The notes: generated by a model not told the origin, from the letters alone. A stretch of 64,000 nucleotides of DNA from Desulfocicer vacuolatum DSM 3385 (GCF_900176365.1 NZ_FWXY01000014.1:1-64000), one strand, 5' to 3'. Counted from the first letter of the stretch, positions 18,731 to 27,932 are shown. Program-made: numbers and translations.

Positions 18731-20395
18731 ATGAGTTACACGATTATTGACGGTTTTCCCTCCACATCCGGGGACAATTATCCCCTGAATACCTCCTCCA
18801 TCATCCGAGGTGCTGCCCAGACCTACCCGGAAGTGGAGATAGTATCCCGGCAAATAGACGGGACACTTTTCAGGTATAACTACGGACAGGCGTACAAGAG
18901 AATTCAGAAACTGGCCAACGCCTTGAAGAGGCTCGGCGTCAAACCCGGGGACCGGATCGGTGTAATGGAATGGAACACCTACAGACATTTTGAACTCTAT
19001 TTTGCCATTTCAGGCATCGGCGCCGTGGTGCTCCAAATGAACCTTCGCTTATCCCCTGTTGACCTGTCTTATGTGACCAACCACAGTGAAGCCCGTTTTA
19101 TTTTTGTGGGCGACAGCCTTTTGCCCAATATTGAGGGGATTGCCGACAAGCTCGAAACAGTGGAAGGATTCGTTGTCATCACCGATCAAAATTTGGGAGA
19201 TATCAAAACCAACCTGCCGTCCCTTAAAAGCTACGAAGTTCTCCTGGAAGAAGAGGCTGCCGAATTCGAATGGCCCATGATCAATGAAAATTCTGCTTAT
19301 AGCGCCTGTTATACCACGGGAACCACTGGAAAGCCTAAAGGTGTGTACTATTCCCACCGCTGTATCTATGTCCATACAATGATGATGACCAGCAGCCTCA
19401 GGCTGGGATTGACCGATGTGATCATGCAGACGGTCCCGATGTTTCATGGCCAGGGATGGGGTGTCTGGTTCTGCGCGCCTCTGGTCGGGGCCAAACTTGT
19501 TTTTACAGGCCGCTACACCATGGAAACCACAGACATTCTGGTGGACCTGATGATATCTGAAAAGGTGACCTTCAACAACGGCGCTCCGGCAATCTTCATG
19601 CCGATGCTCGAATATATCCGCACTTTGCCGGAAAAACCGGACTTCACAGGTCTTCGCATGATCTCCGGTGCCACCGAACCGCCGTTGTCAATGATGCGTG
19701 GATACTGGAATTTGGGCAAGGCTGAAGTGATTCACGCTTATGGGGCCACTGAAACGACGCCGATTGTTTTAATGAACCGATTCAAACCGACTATAAAGGG
19801 CTGGACCCAGGAACAGGAATGGGCGAACCAGAGCAAACAGGGACTGCCTGTGATCGGGCTTGATCTTAAAGTCATAGCACCTGATGGTAAGCAGGTGCCC
19901 ACCGATGGAGAAACCGTCGGTGAGATTCTCATCCGCGGCCCATGGATCACCACCAGTTATTATAATGATTCGCGCACCCCGGATTGCTTTGATGAGAATG
20001 GATACTGGAAGAGCGGTGATGCCGCCACCATTGACGAGCATGGATATGTCAAGATCACGGACCGGTTCAAGGATGTGATCAAAAGCGGTGGGGAATGGAT
20101 ATCATCCATTGACCTTGAAAACGCCATCATGTCACATGACGACGTTATAGAAGCCTGCGTCATCGGCATTGCCCATCCTCAATGGCAGGAACGGCCCCTG
20201 GCACTCGTCGTTCTTCGGGACACGGCCAAGGAAACCGTCTCCAAGGAGGATATCCTTGGTATCATCGGCGATCATTTCGCCAAATGGCAGCTTCCGGATG
20301 ATGTTATTTTTCTGGATAAACTTCCGAAAACCGGCGTGGGAAAATTTGACAAGAAATTAGCCCGGTCACAATACAAAGATTTCTATTCAGAATAG
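18731..20395 (+). CDS. AMP-forming acyl-CoA ligase
   Basis: A 554-residue ANL-family ligase that activates a carboxylic acid to its CoA thioester with ATP. P-loop-like motif YTTGTTGKPKGV, YGATETTP, ESGDAATID-type hinge (WKSGDAATIDEHGYVKITDR) and C-terminal lysine region (KTGVGKFDKK) are all present. The ATG at 18731 is preferred over 18725 because AGGAG then lies 7 bases upstream. The gene ends TAG TAA. Sequence style is that of medium-chain fatty-acid or aryl-alkanoate ligases. In the operon it supplies the acyl-CoA for the dehydrogenase that follows. Confidence 0.92.
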   Translation: MSYTIIDGFPSTSGDNYPLNTSSIIRGAAQTYPEVEIVSRQIDGTLFRYNYGQAYKRIQKLANALKRLGVKPGDRIGVMEWNTYRHFELYFAISGIGAVVLQMNLRLSPVDLSYVTNHSEARFIFVGDSLLPNIEGIADKLETVEGFVVITDQNLGDIKTNLPSLKSYEVLLEEEAAEFEWPMINENSAYSACYTTGTTGKPKGVYYSHRCIYVHTMMMTSSLRLGLTDVIMQTVPMFHGQGWGVWFCAPLVGAKLVFTGRYTMETTDILVDLMISEKVTFNNGAPAIFMPMLEYIRTLPEKPDFTGLRMISGATEPPLSMMRGYWNLGKAEVIHAYGATETTPIVLMNRFKPTIKGWTQEQEWANQSKQGLPVIGLDLKVIAPDGKQVPTDGETVGEILIRGPWITTSYYNDSRTPDCFDENGYWKSGDAATIDEHGYVKITDRFKDVIKSGGEWISSIDLENAIMSHDDVIEACVIGIAHPQWQERPLALVVLRDTAKETVSKEDILGIIGDHFAKWQLPDDVIFLDKLPKTGVGKFDKKLARSQYKDFYSE

Positions 20396-20421
20396 TAACC
20401 CACTTTTTTAGGAGATAATAC

Positions 20422-21570
20422 ATGGATTTCAACCTTACTAAAGAACAGCAGATGATCCGTCAGGAGGTCCGTAATTTTGCCCAGAAAGAGATCGCTCCCC
20501 GGGCTGAAGAAATTAATCGATCTGGCGAATATCCTTATGATATCATTGAGCAGATGGCAGATATCGGCCTCATGGGCATTCCTTTCTCCGAGGAATATGG
20601 GGGAATGGGCTCAGACTGGGTCAGCATGCATCTGTGCCTTGAAGAAATTTCCAGGGCCGACGCTGCCTTGGGCGGCCTTCTTGACGTCACCACCAGTGTC
20701 GTTGCTCAGGAGATCGATGCATTCGGCACGGAAGCGCAAAAGAAAAAATGGCTGGTTCCCCTGGCCCAGGGAAAAGAGATCGGCGCCTTCGGCCTGACCG
20801 AACCGGACTCCGGCTCCGATGCCGGGGCTCTGCAGACCACAGCGGAATTAAAGGACGGCGAATGGGTATTGAACGGCACCAAGCAGTTCATTACCAATAT
20901 CGGACTTGATAATGCCTCTGTGATGCTTGTGGCTGCGAGGGTTATTGACGGCGACAATACCGGTACCATATCGACCTTCATTGTTCCCAAGAACGCGCCA
21001 GGATTGAAACTGGGCGATCGTTACCGGAAAATAGCATGGCACCACTCTGCCACCCATGAAGTGTTCCTGTCCGATTGCCGGATTCCTGAGGAAAACCTTC
21101 TGGGTGATCCCAAACGAGGGTTTGCCCAGCATCTTACAGTGCTCGAGACTGGCCGCATCAGTGTCGCGTCAATGGCTGTGGGAGTCGCCCAGGCATGCAT
21201 GGACGAAGCCCTGAAATATGCAAAGGGACGGAAGCAGTTCGGCCGACCCATATTCGAATTTCAGGGGATCCAGTTCAAACTGGCCGACATGGCCGTGGGC
21301 ATCGAACTGGCAAGGAACCAGTATCTGAAAGCCGCATGGTTGAAAGACCAGGGAAAACCTCATGCCTTCGAAGCTTCGGCTGCAAAGCTTTTCGCCACAG
21401 AAATGGCCGAGAAGGCTGCCAGTGATGCCGTTTCCATCCATGGCGGATACGGTCTGATGGAAGAATATCCGGTTTCTCGGTACTATAGAGGAGCAAAAAT
21501 CCTTCAGATCGTTGAAGGTACTTCGGAAATTCAGCGCCTGATTATCGGAAGAACACTGACGAGAAAATAA
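20422..21570 (+). CDS. Acyl-CoA dehydrogenase
   Basis: A 382-residue, canonical acyl-CoA dehydrogenase: LTEPDSGSDAGAL, NGTKQFITN, RKQFGRPIFEFQ and the catalytic-base segment IVEGTSEIQRLIIGRTL with Glu in place. TTAGGAG precedes the ATG. It performs the first oxidation of the activated acid and should reduce ETF. It corresponds in position and type to BbsG-like enzymes, though the substrate is not shown by the sequence. Confidence 0.93.
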   Translation: MDFNLTKEQQMIRQEVRNFAQKEIAPRAEEINRSGEYPYDIIEQMADIGLMGIPFSEEYGGMGSDWVSMHLCLEEISRADAALGGLLDVTTSVVAQEIDAFGTEAQKKKWLVPLAQGKEIGAFGLTEPDSGSDAGALQTTAELKDGEWVLNGTKQFITNIGLDNASVMLVAARVIDGDNTGTISTFIVPKNAPGLKLGDRYRKIAWHHSATHEVFLSDCRIPEENLLGDPKRGFAQHLTVLETGRISVASMAVGVAQACMDEALKYAKGRKQFGRPIFEFQGIQFKLADMAVGIELARNQYLKAAWLKDQGKPHAFEASAAKLFATEMAEKAASDAVSIHGGYGLMEEYPVSRYYRGAKILQIVEGTSEIQRLIIGRTLTRK

Positions 21571-21632
21571 AATAAAATAGGGGCCGGGTGGATAGAGCAC
21601 GGTCCCAGAAAAAAAGAAAGGTATAAAAACCA

Positions 21633-22049
21633 ATGAGAAATGAAGTAATTTTTCATTCCGAAGCCTTGGAAAAAGAAGGCAACACCCTGGTTCAGATGGG
21701 GTTCAGGTGCGATGCCTGCGGAAAAACATCCTACCCAGTATATGAGCTTTGCCCTTTTTGTTCCTCTGGAGAAGGCAGCAAAACTCCCTTGAGCAATACA
21801 GGCACCCTGTTTTCCTATTCTGTCACCCGGGTTCCTGTAGGCCCCTTTAAGCCGCCGATTATCGCCGGCTATATAGACCTGCCCGAAGGGACCCGTGTAT
21901 TCGGACAGATTCGCGCAGATGTCAAGGCGGTCAAAACAGGGATGAGCCTGAAGGTGGAAACCGGGACGATTTGGACCGAAAAGGACGGAACGGAAGTGAT
22001 CGGTTACTATTACACCCCTTGCGGGAAAGAAAAAGGAGGTGCGGAATAA
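21633..22049 (+). CDS. Zn-ribbon/OB-fold (DUF35) protein, thiolase partner
   Basis: A 138-residue protein with a rubredoxin-like zinc ribbon (CDACG… CPFC, residues 27-45) followed by an OB fold (TGTLFSYSVTRVPVGPFKPP). DUF35 proteins of this kind bind and stabilise an adjacent thiolase; BbsA with BbsB is the best-known case. The gene overlaps the following thiolase by one base (TAATG), which implies coupled translation and a fixed complex. Confidence 0.88.
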   Translation: MRNEVIFHSEALEKEGNTLVQMGFRCDACGKTSYPVYELCPFCSSGEGSKTPLSNTGTLFSYSVTRVPVGPFKPPIIAGYIDLPEGTRVFGQIRADVKAVKTGMSLKVETGTIWTEKDGTEVIGYYYTPCGKEKGGAE

Positions 22050-23215
22050 TGCGTGATGTATATACTCTGGGTACTGGCCAGACAATTTTCGGCAAGCACG
22101 ACAACAAAACCGTAAACGAACTGGGGGCTGCTGCCGCTATGGCCGCCGTCAGAGACGCGGAAATCCTTCCCAAGGAATTGCAGACCGCTTATTGCGGCAA
22201 CATTTACGGCCCGGCTAACGTCGTCCAGTCCACACTCATCCGTCTGGGTATCGGTAAGATCCCTATGTATACGGTGGAGAATGCCTGCGCCAGCGGATCA
22301 AGTGCCGTGCATCTGTTGCACCGGGATATTGCCTACGGGGTGTGTGATATCGGTATTGCGCTTGGCGTCGAGTCCCTCTCTGCCTATAACAAAAAATTCG
22401 GTAAGGGGCTGATCGGAATAGAAGGTGACATGCAAGCCAAGCTGTCCCTGACCATGCCGTCATTCTTTGCCATGCTGTGCAATCGCCTGATGGAAGAACG
22501 TGGGGCAACCCTGGAAGATATCTGTTATCCGTCAATTAAAAATCACAAGAACGGCGTAACCAATCCTTTTTCCCAGTATAAAAAGGAGGTCACCTTTCAG
22601 CAAATTATGGATTCCCCCATGATCGCGGATCCGATTACCCTCCTCCAATGCTGCCCCCAGAGCGATGGGGCCGCCGCTGTGATTCTTTGCAGCAAGGAAT
22701 ATTATAAAAAGTTCAATCAAAAAACACAGCGACCGGCAGTCAAGGTTGCGGCATCGGTCATTTCGGTCGGTAGCGCCGAAGATTCCTCTTGTGACCCGCT
22801 GGCCCAGGAAACAAATATAAGAAGTGCGATCAAAGCCTGTGAAATAGCAGGGGTTGAGGCGGGCAAGGATATCGATGTGGTTGAAATGCACGACGCATTT
22901 TCCGGTGAGGAACTGTCGGCCTATGAGATGCTTGGACTCTGCCCAAAGGGTGAAGGTGTCGCTTTTGCACGCGCAGGTGCTGCGGCAATGGGTGGCCGCT
23001 GTCCAGTCAACCCCAGCGGCGGTCTGCTGTCAATGGGTCATCCGTTGGGGGCTTCCGGTGTTCGTGTAGTAGCTGATATTGCCCGCCAGTTGTGGGGTGA
23101 GGCCGGAACTAATCAGGTCGAAGGTGCAAAGGTGGGTATGGCCCAGATGTTGGGAGGCGTATTATCCGGGGTTGATTCCCCTGTGGTTGCCGGAATTCAG
23201 ATCCTGACAAAATAA
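22049..23215 (+). CDS. Thiolase-family acyl-CoA acyltransferase (BbsB-like)
   Basis: A 388-residue thiolase. The nucleophile Cys is in VENACASGSSA and the active-site His in NPSGGLLSMGHPLGASG. The second Cys expected in the C-terminal CxGGG loop is replaced: the segment reads MAQMLGGVLSG. This is the pattern of SCP2-type and BbsB-type thiolases that act with a DUF35 partner. Start is ATG 22049 with AAGGAGGTG before it, overlapping the previous stop. It would cleave a 3-oxoacyl-CoA with CoA. Confidence 0.9.
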   Translation: MRDVYTLGTGQTIFGKHDNKTVNELGAAAAMAAVRDAEILPKELQTAYCGNIYGPANVVQSTLIRLGIGKIPMYTVENACASGSSAVHLLHRDIAYGVCDIGIALGVESLSAYNKKFGKGLIGIEGDMQAKLSLTMPSFFAMLCNRLMEERGATLEDICYPSIKNHKNGVTNPFSQYKKEVTFQQIMDSPMIADPITLLQCCPQSDGAAAVILCSKEYYKKFNQKTQRPAVKVAASVISVGSAEDSSCDPLAQETNIRSAIKACEIAGVEAGKDIDVVEMHDAFSGEELSAYEMLGLCPKGEGVAFARAGAAAMGGRCPVNPSGGLLSMGHPLGASGVRVVADIARQLWGEAGTNQVEGAKVGMAQMLGGVLSGVDSPVVAGIQILTK

Positions 23216-23348
23216 GCAGAAGCGCCAATTAGATAATTCTTCGTGACCTATCAGACAGTCGAATCAAATTGAACCGGCTTGAAGAAAAAGGGATGGAGTC
23301 TGGCTTGTTCATGTGGAAAAGCCAGCAGTAACTGAAAGGAAAATGAAA

Positions 23349-24116
23349 ATGAAAATGAAAAATTGTACGGCAATCGTTACCGGCGGGGCTTCCGGACTGG
23401 GTGAGGCCACGGTGAGAAGAATCATCGGGGCCGGCGGAAATGCCGGAATACTGGACCTGGATGAAACCCGCGGCCAGGCCTTGGTTGATGAATTGGGGGA
23501 CAAAGTCACTTTTTTTAAAACCAACGTTACAGACACCCCTTCTGTAACGGCAGCTGTGAATGGAACCGCAGCCAAGTATGGTGGGCTTCACATTGCCGTG
23601 AATTGTGCGGGCCTGGGTATCCCCATGAAGGTTCTGAGTAAAAAAGGACCGCTTCCCATTGAAAAATTCGAACTGGTTATCCGGGTGAATCTCATTGGGA
23701 CCATGAATGTCATGCGGCTGGCAGCTGAAAAAATGACAGAGAATACCCCGGCAGCAGACAATGAAAAAGGCGTAATCATCAATACGTCCTCCACCGCAGC
23801 ATATGACGGACAGATCGGTCAGGCAGCTTATGCATCCTCCAAGGCCGCCATTATCGGCTTGACCCTTCCGGTGGCAAGAGAGTTTGCCGATTACGGCATC
23901 CGGGTGATGACCATTGCTCCGGGACTCTTTGATACGCCGATCCTGGATGCCATACCACCGGAGTTCAAACAGGCCCTGGCGGATTCCGTACCGTTTCCAA
24001 AACGGCTCGGCTATCCGGACGAGTTTGCCATGCTGGTCGAGCAGATTGTGGGAAACCCCATGTTTAACGGGGAAACTATAAGGTTGGATGGCTGTATCAG
24101 GATGGCAGCAAAGTAA
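23349..24116 (+). CDS. Short-chain dehydrogenase, 3-hydroxyacyl-CoA dehydrogenase type
   Basis: A 255-residue SDR: TGGASGLGEA cofactor motif, NCAG (about residue 91), catalytic Ser in NTSSTAAYDGQIGQ and YASSK. The ending VMTIAPGLFDTPIL and the overall pattern match the 17-beta-HSD10/type 2 3-hydroxyacyl-CoA dehydrogenases. It would oxidise the hydratase product to the 3-oxoacyl-CoA for the thiolase, using NAD. Three in-frame ATGs lie at 23343, 23349 and 23355; 23349 sits 8 bases after AAGGA. Confidence 0.88.
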   Translation: MKMKNCTAIVTGGASGLGEATVRRIIGAGGNAGILDLDETRGQALVDELGDKVTFFKTNVTDTPSVTAAVNGTAAKYGGLHIAVNCAGLGIPMKVLSKKGPLPIEKFELVIRVNLIGTMNVMRLAAEKMTENTPAADNEKGVIINTSSTAAYDGQIGQAAYASSKAAIIGLTLPVAREFADYGIRVMTIAPGLFDTPILDAIPPEFKQALADSVPFPKRLGYPDEFAMLVEQIVGNPMFNGETIRLDGCIRMAAK

Positions 24117-24149
24117 TCAGTGTAATCACAAAACAGTAACGGGAGAACC

Positions 24150-25286
24150 ATGCAAAACGCACTTCTAAAGATCAAAGTGCTGGACTTGACCATGAACCTG
24201 CCGGGCCCTTTCATGACCTGGCTGATGGCAGAAATGGGAGCCCAGATCTTGAAAGTAGAGCAACCGGGAACCGGAGATTTTGCTAGAAATTTCAACGATC
24301 CCGGCCGGGAAACCTATTTTCCTATTTTTGACACAGTCAACCGGGGAAAGAAAAGCATCACCCTTGACCTGAAGCAGAATGCAGACCGAGAATCGCTGCT
24401 CGAACTCATGAAAGGATACAACATCGTTGTTGAAGGGTTTCGTCCCGGGGTTCTCAGAAAATTGGGCATCGATTATGCGACGGTAAGCAAAATATATCCG
24501 GATGTTATCTATGTCTCCATCTCTGGATACGGCCAGGAGGGAAGCTATGCAAAAAAGGGTGGTCACGACCTGAACTATCAGGCCCTGGCCGGCTGTTTTG
24601 ACTCGGGATGCATGGAAGATGCCACAGCCTTTGTACCACCGGTGGCCATGGCCGATATCGGTGGCGGCAGCCTTTTTGCCCTTACTGGGCTTTTGGCCGC
24701 TATTATTGAACGTACAACCACAGGGTTGGGGCAGCATCTGGATGTCTCCATGGTGGACGGTGCCTTTGCCTTTAATGTACTTTCGTTCTGCCAGATGAAA
24801 AAGAGCCGTATCCAGGAAAAGAACGAGGGTCATTTTTTGTCCGGCAACCAGCCTTTTTACTATATTTATGAAACCCGGGATAACCGCCACATGAGTCTTG
24901 GAGCAGTTGAACCCAAATTCTGGATTGCCTTTTGCGAGGCAGTCAGCCGAAATGACTTGATTCCGCTCCAATTTGGGGGCCAGGAGGTTATTTCCCAAGT
25001 TTCAAAGATCTTCAAAACCCGGACCCGGTCGGAGTGGGCTGATCTGTTTAATACAATTGATGCCTGCTGCGAACCGGTTCTTAGCATCAAAGAAGTGATG
25101 CAGTCCGACCTTTGCCGGGAAAGAAATTTCATTAAAACTGATGATCATGGAGATATTGTTCTGAACTGTCCCATTAAATCGATGGGAGAACCGTTAAAAA
25201 AACCTGGCAGGACACCCGATCTGGGGGAATATAATGATGAGGTTAAAAGATGCCCGAAAAACAAAAAACGGTCAGACCCTGGTTGA
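24150..25286 (+). CDS. Family III CoA-transferase (CaiB/BaiF), C-terminus possibly replaced
   Basis: A 378-residue class III CoA-transferase: LDLTMNLPGPFMTWLMAEMG and KVEQPGTGD at the N-terminus, NRGKKSITLDLK, and catalytic Asp in MADIGGGSLFALTGLLAA. It moves CoA between carboxylates without ATP, giving a second route of substrate activation or recycling in this operon; BbsEF are the comparable proteins in benzylsuccinate degradation. The last dozen residues (RCPKNKKRSDPG) are unlike the family and lie where an IS110 fragment begins, so the native C-terminus seems to have been lost to an insertion. Confidence 0.88.
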   Translation: MQNALLKIKVLDLTMNLPGPFMTWLMAEMGAQILKVEQPGTGDFARNFNDPGRETYFPIFDTVNRGKKSITLDLKQNADRESLLELMKGYNIVVEGFRPGVLRKLGIDYATVSKIYPDVIYVSISGYGQEGSYAKKGGHDLNYQALAGCFDSGCMEDATAFVPPVAMADIGGGSLFALTGLLAAIIERTTTGLGQHLDVSMVDGAFAFNVLSFCQMKKSRIQEKNEGHFLSGNQPFYYIYETRDNRHMSLGAVEPKFWIAFCEAVSRNDLIPLQFGGQEVISQVSKIFKTRTRSEWADLFNTIDACCEPVLSIKEVMQSDLCRERNFIKTDDHGDIVLNCPIKSMGEPLKKPGRTPDLGEYNDEVKRCPKNKKRSDPG

Positions 25287-25476
25287 TTTAAAACATACAT
25301 TACGGAAAACGGATATAGCAGATAGTAAATGGCTTGCAGGACTTCTTCGTCATGGGTTGCTAAAAGGTAGTTTTATCCCCCCGGAAAAAGTTCGGGAGAG
25401 GCGTGAACTAAGTCGATTGAGAAAGAAATATACCGAATCACTTGCAGATTATAAAAGGCCGATGAATTGGGTATGA
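25265..25476 (+). pseudogene. IS110-family transposase fragment
   Basis: HTLRKTDIADSKWLAGLL, RHGLLKGSFIPP and RELSRLRKKYTESL are a typical internal segment of IS110-type (DEDD) transposases. Only about 65 codons remain. It overlaps the end of the CoA-transferase gene in another frame. Confidence 0.75.
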
Positions 25477-25698
25477 AACTAGTACCTTGTGAAAATTAAT
25501 CGAATCAACACGCTTTTTTAAAAAATGTTTAAGGAGGGTATAGTAGGTAAATATTTTATGATTCAGTAAAACAAAAGTCGAATGGATAACTGAAGCCATT
25601 GAGCGCGAATATAACATGACTGGTTGGTTCTTGATAGGAACTTGCTTTTCTTAGTGCAAACTATACCAGACTATCAATCAAAATGTCAAAAGCTAAGA

Positions 25699-25758
25699 CA
25701 GTCTTCTCGCCCCTGCCCAGACACAACATGTTGTGTCTGGGCAGGGGCGAGAAGACTG
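25699..25758. repeat. Perfect 60-bp palindrome, IS91-type element end
   Basis: The two 30-base arms are exact reverse complements centred on ACAACATGTTGT, with outer arms built on CTGCCCAGAC. It lies 155 bases downstream of the transposase stop. Its copy is at 46615-46674. Confidence 0.85.
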
Positions 25759-25912
25759 GGATGCAGGTTAAGGTTATGTGGGAATATAAGGTAACAAGTG
25801 TAAGATAAGTGTATGGGAAAAAAGATAAGTTTTTTTTGAAAATCATGAAAAAAGAACAAATTTAGGCTAATTTTGAGCATACTTCACCGGAAACCCCGCT
25901 AACCGCAAAAAA

Positions 25913-27253
25913 TTAATTCCAATAGTCAAATGACGGAATTTGAGAATCTGAATCATCGTAAATCAATTCAGGGATAGTGTTGGAATAGGCGGGTTCAGGC
26001 GGATCATGATTACGGGTATCCCAAAGCCCAAGATGACGCAAGATCTTTTCGATAAGGTCAAGGTCTTCGATAAAGCTGATAATTTTCATAGGACCCTGGC
26101 ATTTTGGACACACAAGAGGATCAACTTCATAAATTTTCTGGATTAAACGCGCCCAGTTCTGCCTTACTTCTTTGGAAGACATGTCGTTTGGCATGACAGC
26201 CGGAATGGCTTCATCAGTTCCGGCCTTTTTTCTCATCCCCCTGGATTTATTCGAATACCAACCGTAATACCTGACCGTCTGTTCACATCTGTCAGGAATA
26301 TGCGTCACCAGTCTGGCAAGCCAATCCAATGCATTGAAAACTTCACGGTTTTTCCCGTCTTTTGATGTATAAACCACTTTGGCAATACCATCTGCTGATT
26401 CTTCAGCCGGAATATAAACCATACGTTCTTGAGAAAAGCAGGCTCTGATAATGTAACGAGCCAGATTGCCAAGGCCATTTTTGTCTGAAGGTGTGATATT
26501 GTCACCAATATAAACATGGAAGCCGGAATGGTGCCAGGAAAGCATATTTTCGATAACAGCATCATTTATTTTCCCCTCCTTTTTGAGCATTTTGAGAACC
26601 TCATATTGAAAGATCTCTTCCAAATCTTCCAGAATAAAGCCTGGAGCCGCTTTAAAACTGCCGTCGTCAAGGAAACAGCCATCTGAAACAATAGCATGCA
26701 GATGTGGATTGAAGTTTAAAAAGTCCCCGTAGGTCTGGACCGCAATACTTGCACCAGGAACAGCATTACTGCCTGGAGCTACGGATTGTAAATACCCTTT
26801 TATCACATTCCAGGCGCAGACTGACAATTTTGCCAACAACTTGCGGTCATAAAGGAAATAAATCCGCAGTCGTTTTGGAATACTAAAAACCCAATGCCGA
26901 TGGTGAACATCTTTTAAAACATTCGTCAGAAGCCATTCGCCATATTCAATCACCCGTTTCTGATGGCAAGATGGACAAAAATGCCTGCGCTTACAAGAAA
27001 AAGCAAGGAGATACTCATGGCCGCATTCTTCACAACGGACCCGGGCAAACCCCATGTGAAGATCACCGCAGTCGAGATATTTATAGATCACTGTCATGAC
27101 GTACGTCCGCCAGAATCCATATCTGGGAGCGTACCTGTCATCCCAAGCCCGTTCCAGTTCTTCAAAATGGTTTTCAACACACTTGTAATATGCGCTTGCT
27201 TTAGGATTGCGCGGCTGATAGACATCAAGATTATGGGGTGTTGATTGAACCAT
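25913..27253 (-). CDS. IS91-family transposase (duplicate A)
   Basis: A 446-residue HUH transposase: MVQSTPHNLDVYQPRNP start, zinc cluster CEECGH…CKRRHFCPSCHQKR, NPHLHAI, LARYIIRACFSQERM and C-terminal CPKCQGPM. The open frame extends another 110 codons upstream (to 27586), but the extension has no counterpart in the copy at 4313. The start at 27253 is therefore preferred. Identical to the product of 46829-48169. Intact and presumably functional. Confidence 0.9.
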   Translation of the reverse strand: MVQSTPHNLDVYQPRNPKASAYYKCVENHFEELERAWDDRYAPRYGFWRTYVMTVIYKYLDCGDLHMGFARVRCEECGHEYLLAFSCKRRHFCPSCHQKRVIEYGEWLLTNVLKDVHHRHWVFSIPKRLRIYFLYDRKLLAKLSVCAWNVIKGYLQSVAPGSNAVPGASIAVQTYGDFLNFNPHLHAIVSDGCFLDDGSFKAAPGFILEDLEEIFQYEVLKMLKKEGKINDAVIENMLSWHHSGFHVYIGDNITPSDKNGLGNLARYIIRACFSQERMVYIPAEESADGIAKVVYTSKDGKNREVFNALDWLARLVTHIPDRCEQTVRYYGWYSNKSRGMRKKAGTDEAIPAVMPNDMSSKEVRQNWARLIQKIYEVDPLVCPKCQGPMKIISFIEDLDLIEKILRHLGLWDTRNHDPPEPAYSNTIPELIYDDSDSQIPSFDYWN

Positions 27254-27736
27254 AGCGAAATCGAAGAAAATAATAAATTTATCGTGACTGTTTGGTTCTG
27301 ATTCAAGGCTTGGTAATAAAGGATAAATTATTTGTTGAAAATATACAACAATATGATGAAAAATATAACCAAAAAAAAGAGGCGATGTCCAACAAAAATA
27401 TGCTGCGGTCGAGCCGCAGCATGGGCACCTCACTCTCCCATTGCGGCAACCGGTGGGCAGCTCCTTCAATCTGCACCAGTGGTTGAGGGTGCCGGTCCAG
27501 TGGTCGACTTCCGCTTTGGACAATATTGCCACGGCATGCCTGATCAATATTAACTGCATTGACGAAGCCATCGTCAATGAAACCATGGCAGAGTTCCAAC
27601 TGCCATAATTGTCCTTGTCAAGGACTTTAAAAGGTTAATTCCTGACACTTAAAGATACAGCAAACTCTCAGTCATCCCCCGTGTAGTCTGACCCAGTCTC
27701 TGTGATGAGAAGAGTCTCCAATTGGTTCATTCAGAT

Positions 27737-27932
27737 TTATAAAAAGGCTTTAACAGGCATATCAAATTTGGATGTTATGGTTTTATACCTTGCTTTCCTG
27801 ATTGAATCAATGGTACCTACGCTCAATTCTTCTTGAACCCATTTGTCGACAGTGTCATTTACACCATTTGGCATTCTGCTGGTCTTCGTTTGCCCTTTTG
27901 TGATGATACCTTTTATAGCATCTTTGAATTCT
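27737..27932 (-). pseudogene. Captured 3' end of OLD-family nuclease gene
   Basis: This 196-bp stretch is identical to 48653-48848, the last 65 codons of the OLD-nuclease gene, including its stop codon. It has no upstream part here. It is hitch-hiking DNA carried by the IS91-type element from the 46-49 kb locus. Confidence 0.9.

Larger units (their letters stand above)
25630..27932. mobile_element. IS91-type segment, exact duplicate of 46546-48848
   Basis: 2303 bp appear identical to 46546-48848 (constant offset 20916). The segment holds a transposase, a palindromic end, about 480 bp of 5' flank, and at its right edge 196 bp of the 3' end of the OLD-nuclease gene that is intact beside the other copy. 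The left edge reads CTTGATAGGAACTTGC after GGTT; the right edge passes directly into a half palindromic repeat. This copy is the derived one. Confidence 0.9.

Noticed and set aside
27254-27586. N-terminal 110-residue extension of the IS91-type transposase (also 48170-48502)
   Set aside because: Absent from the intact copy at 4313 and no ribosome-binding site; the shared start at MVQ/MAQ is more plausible.
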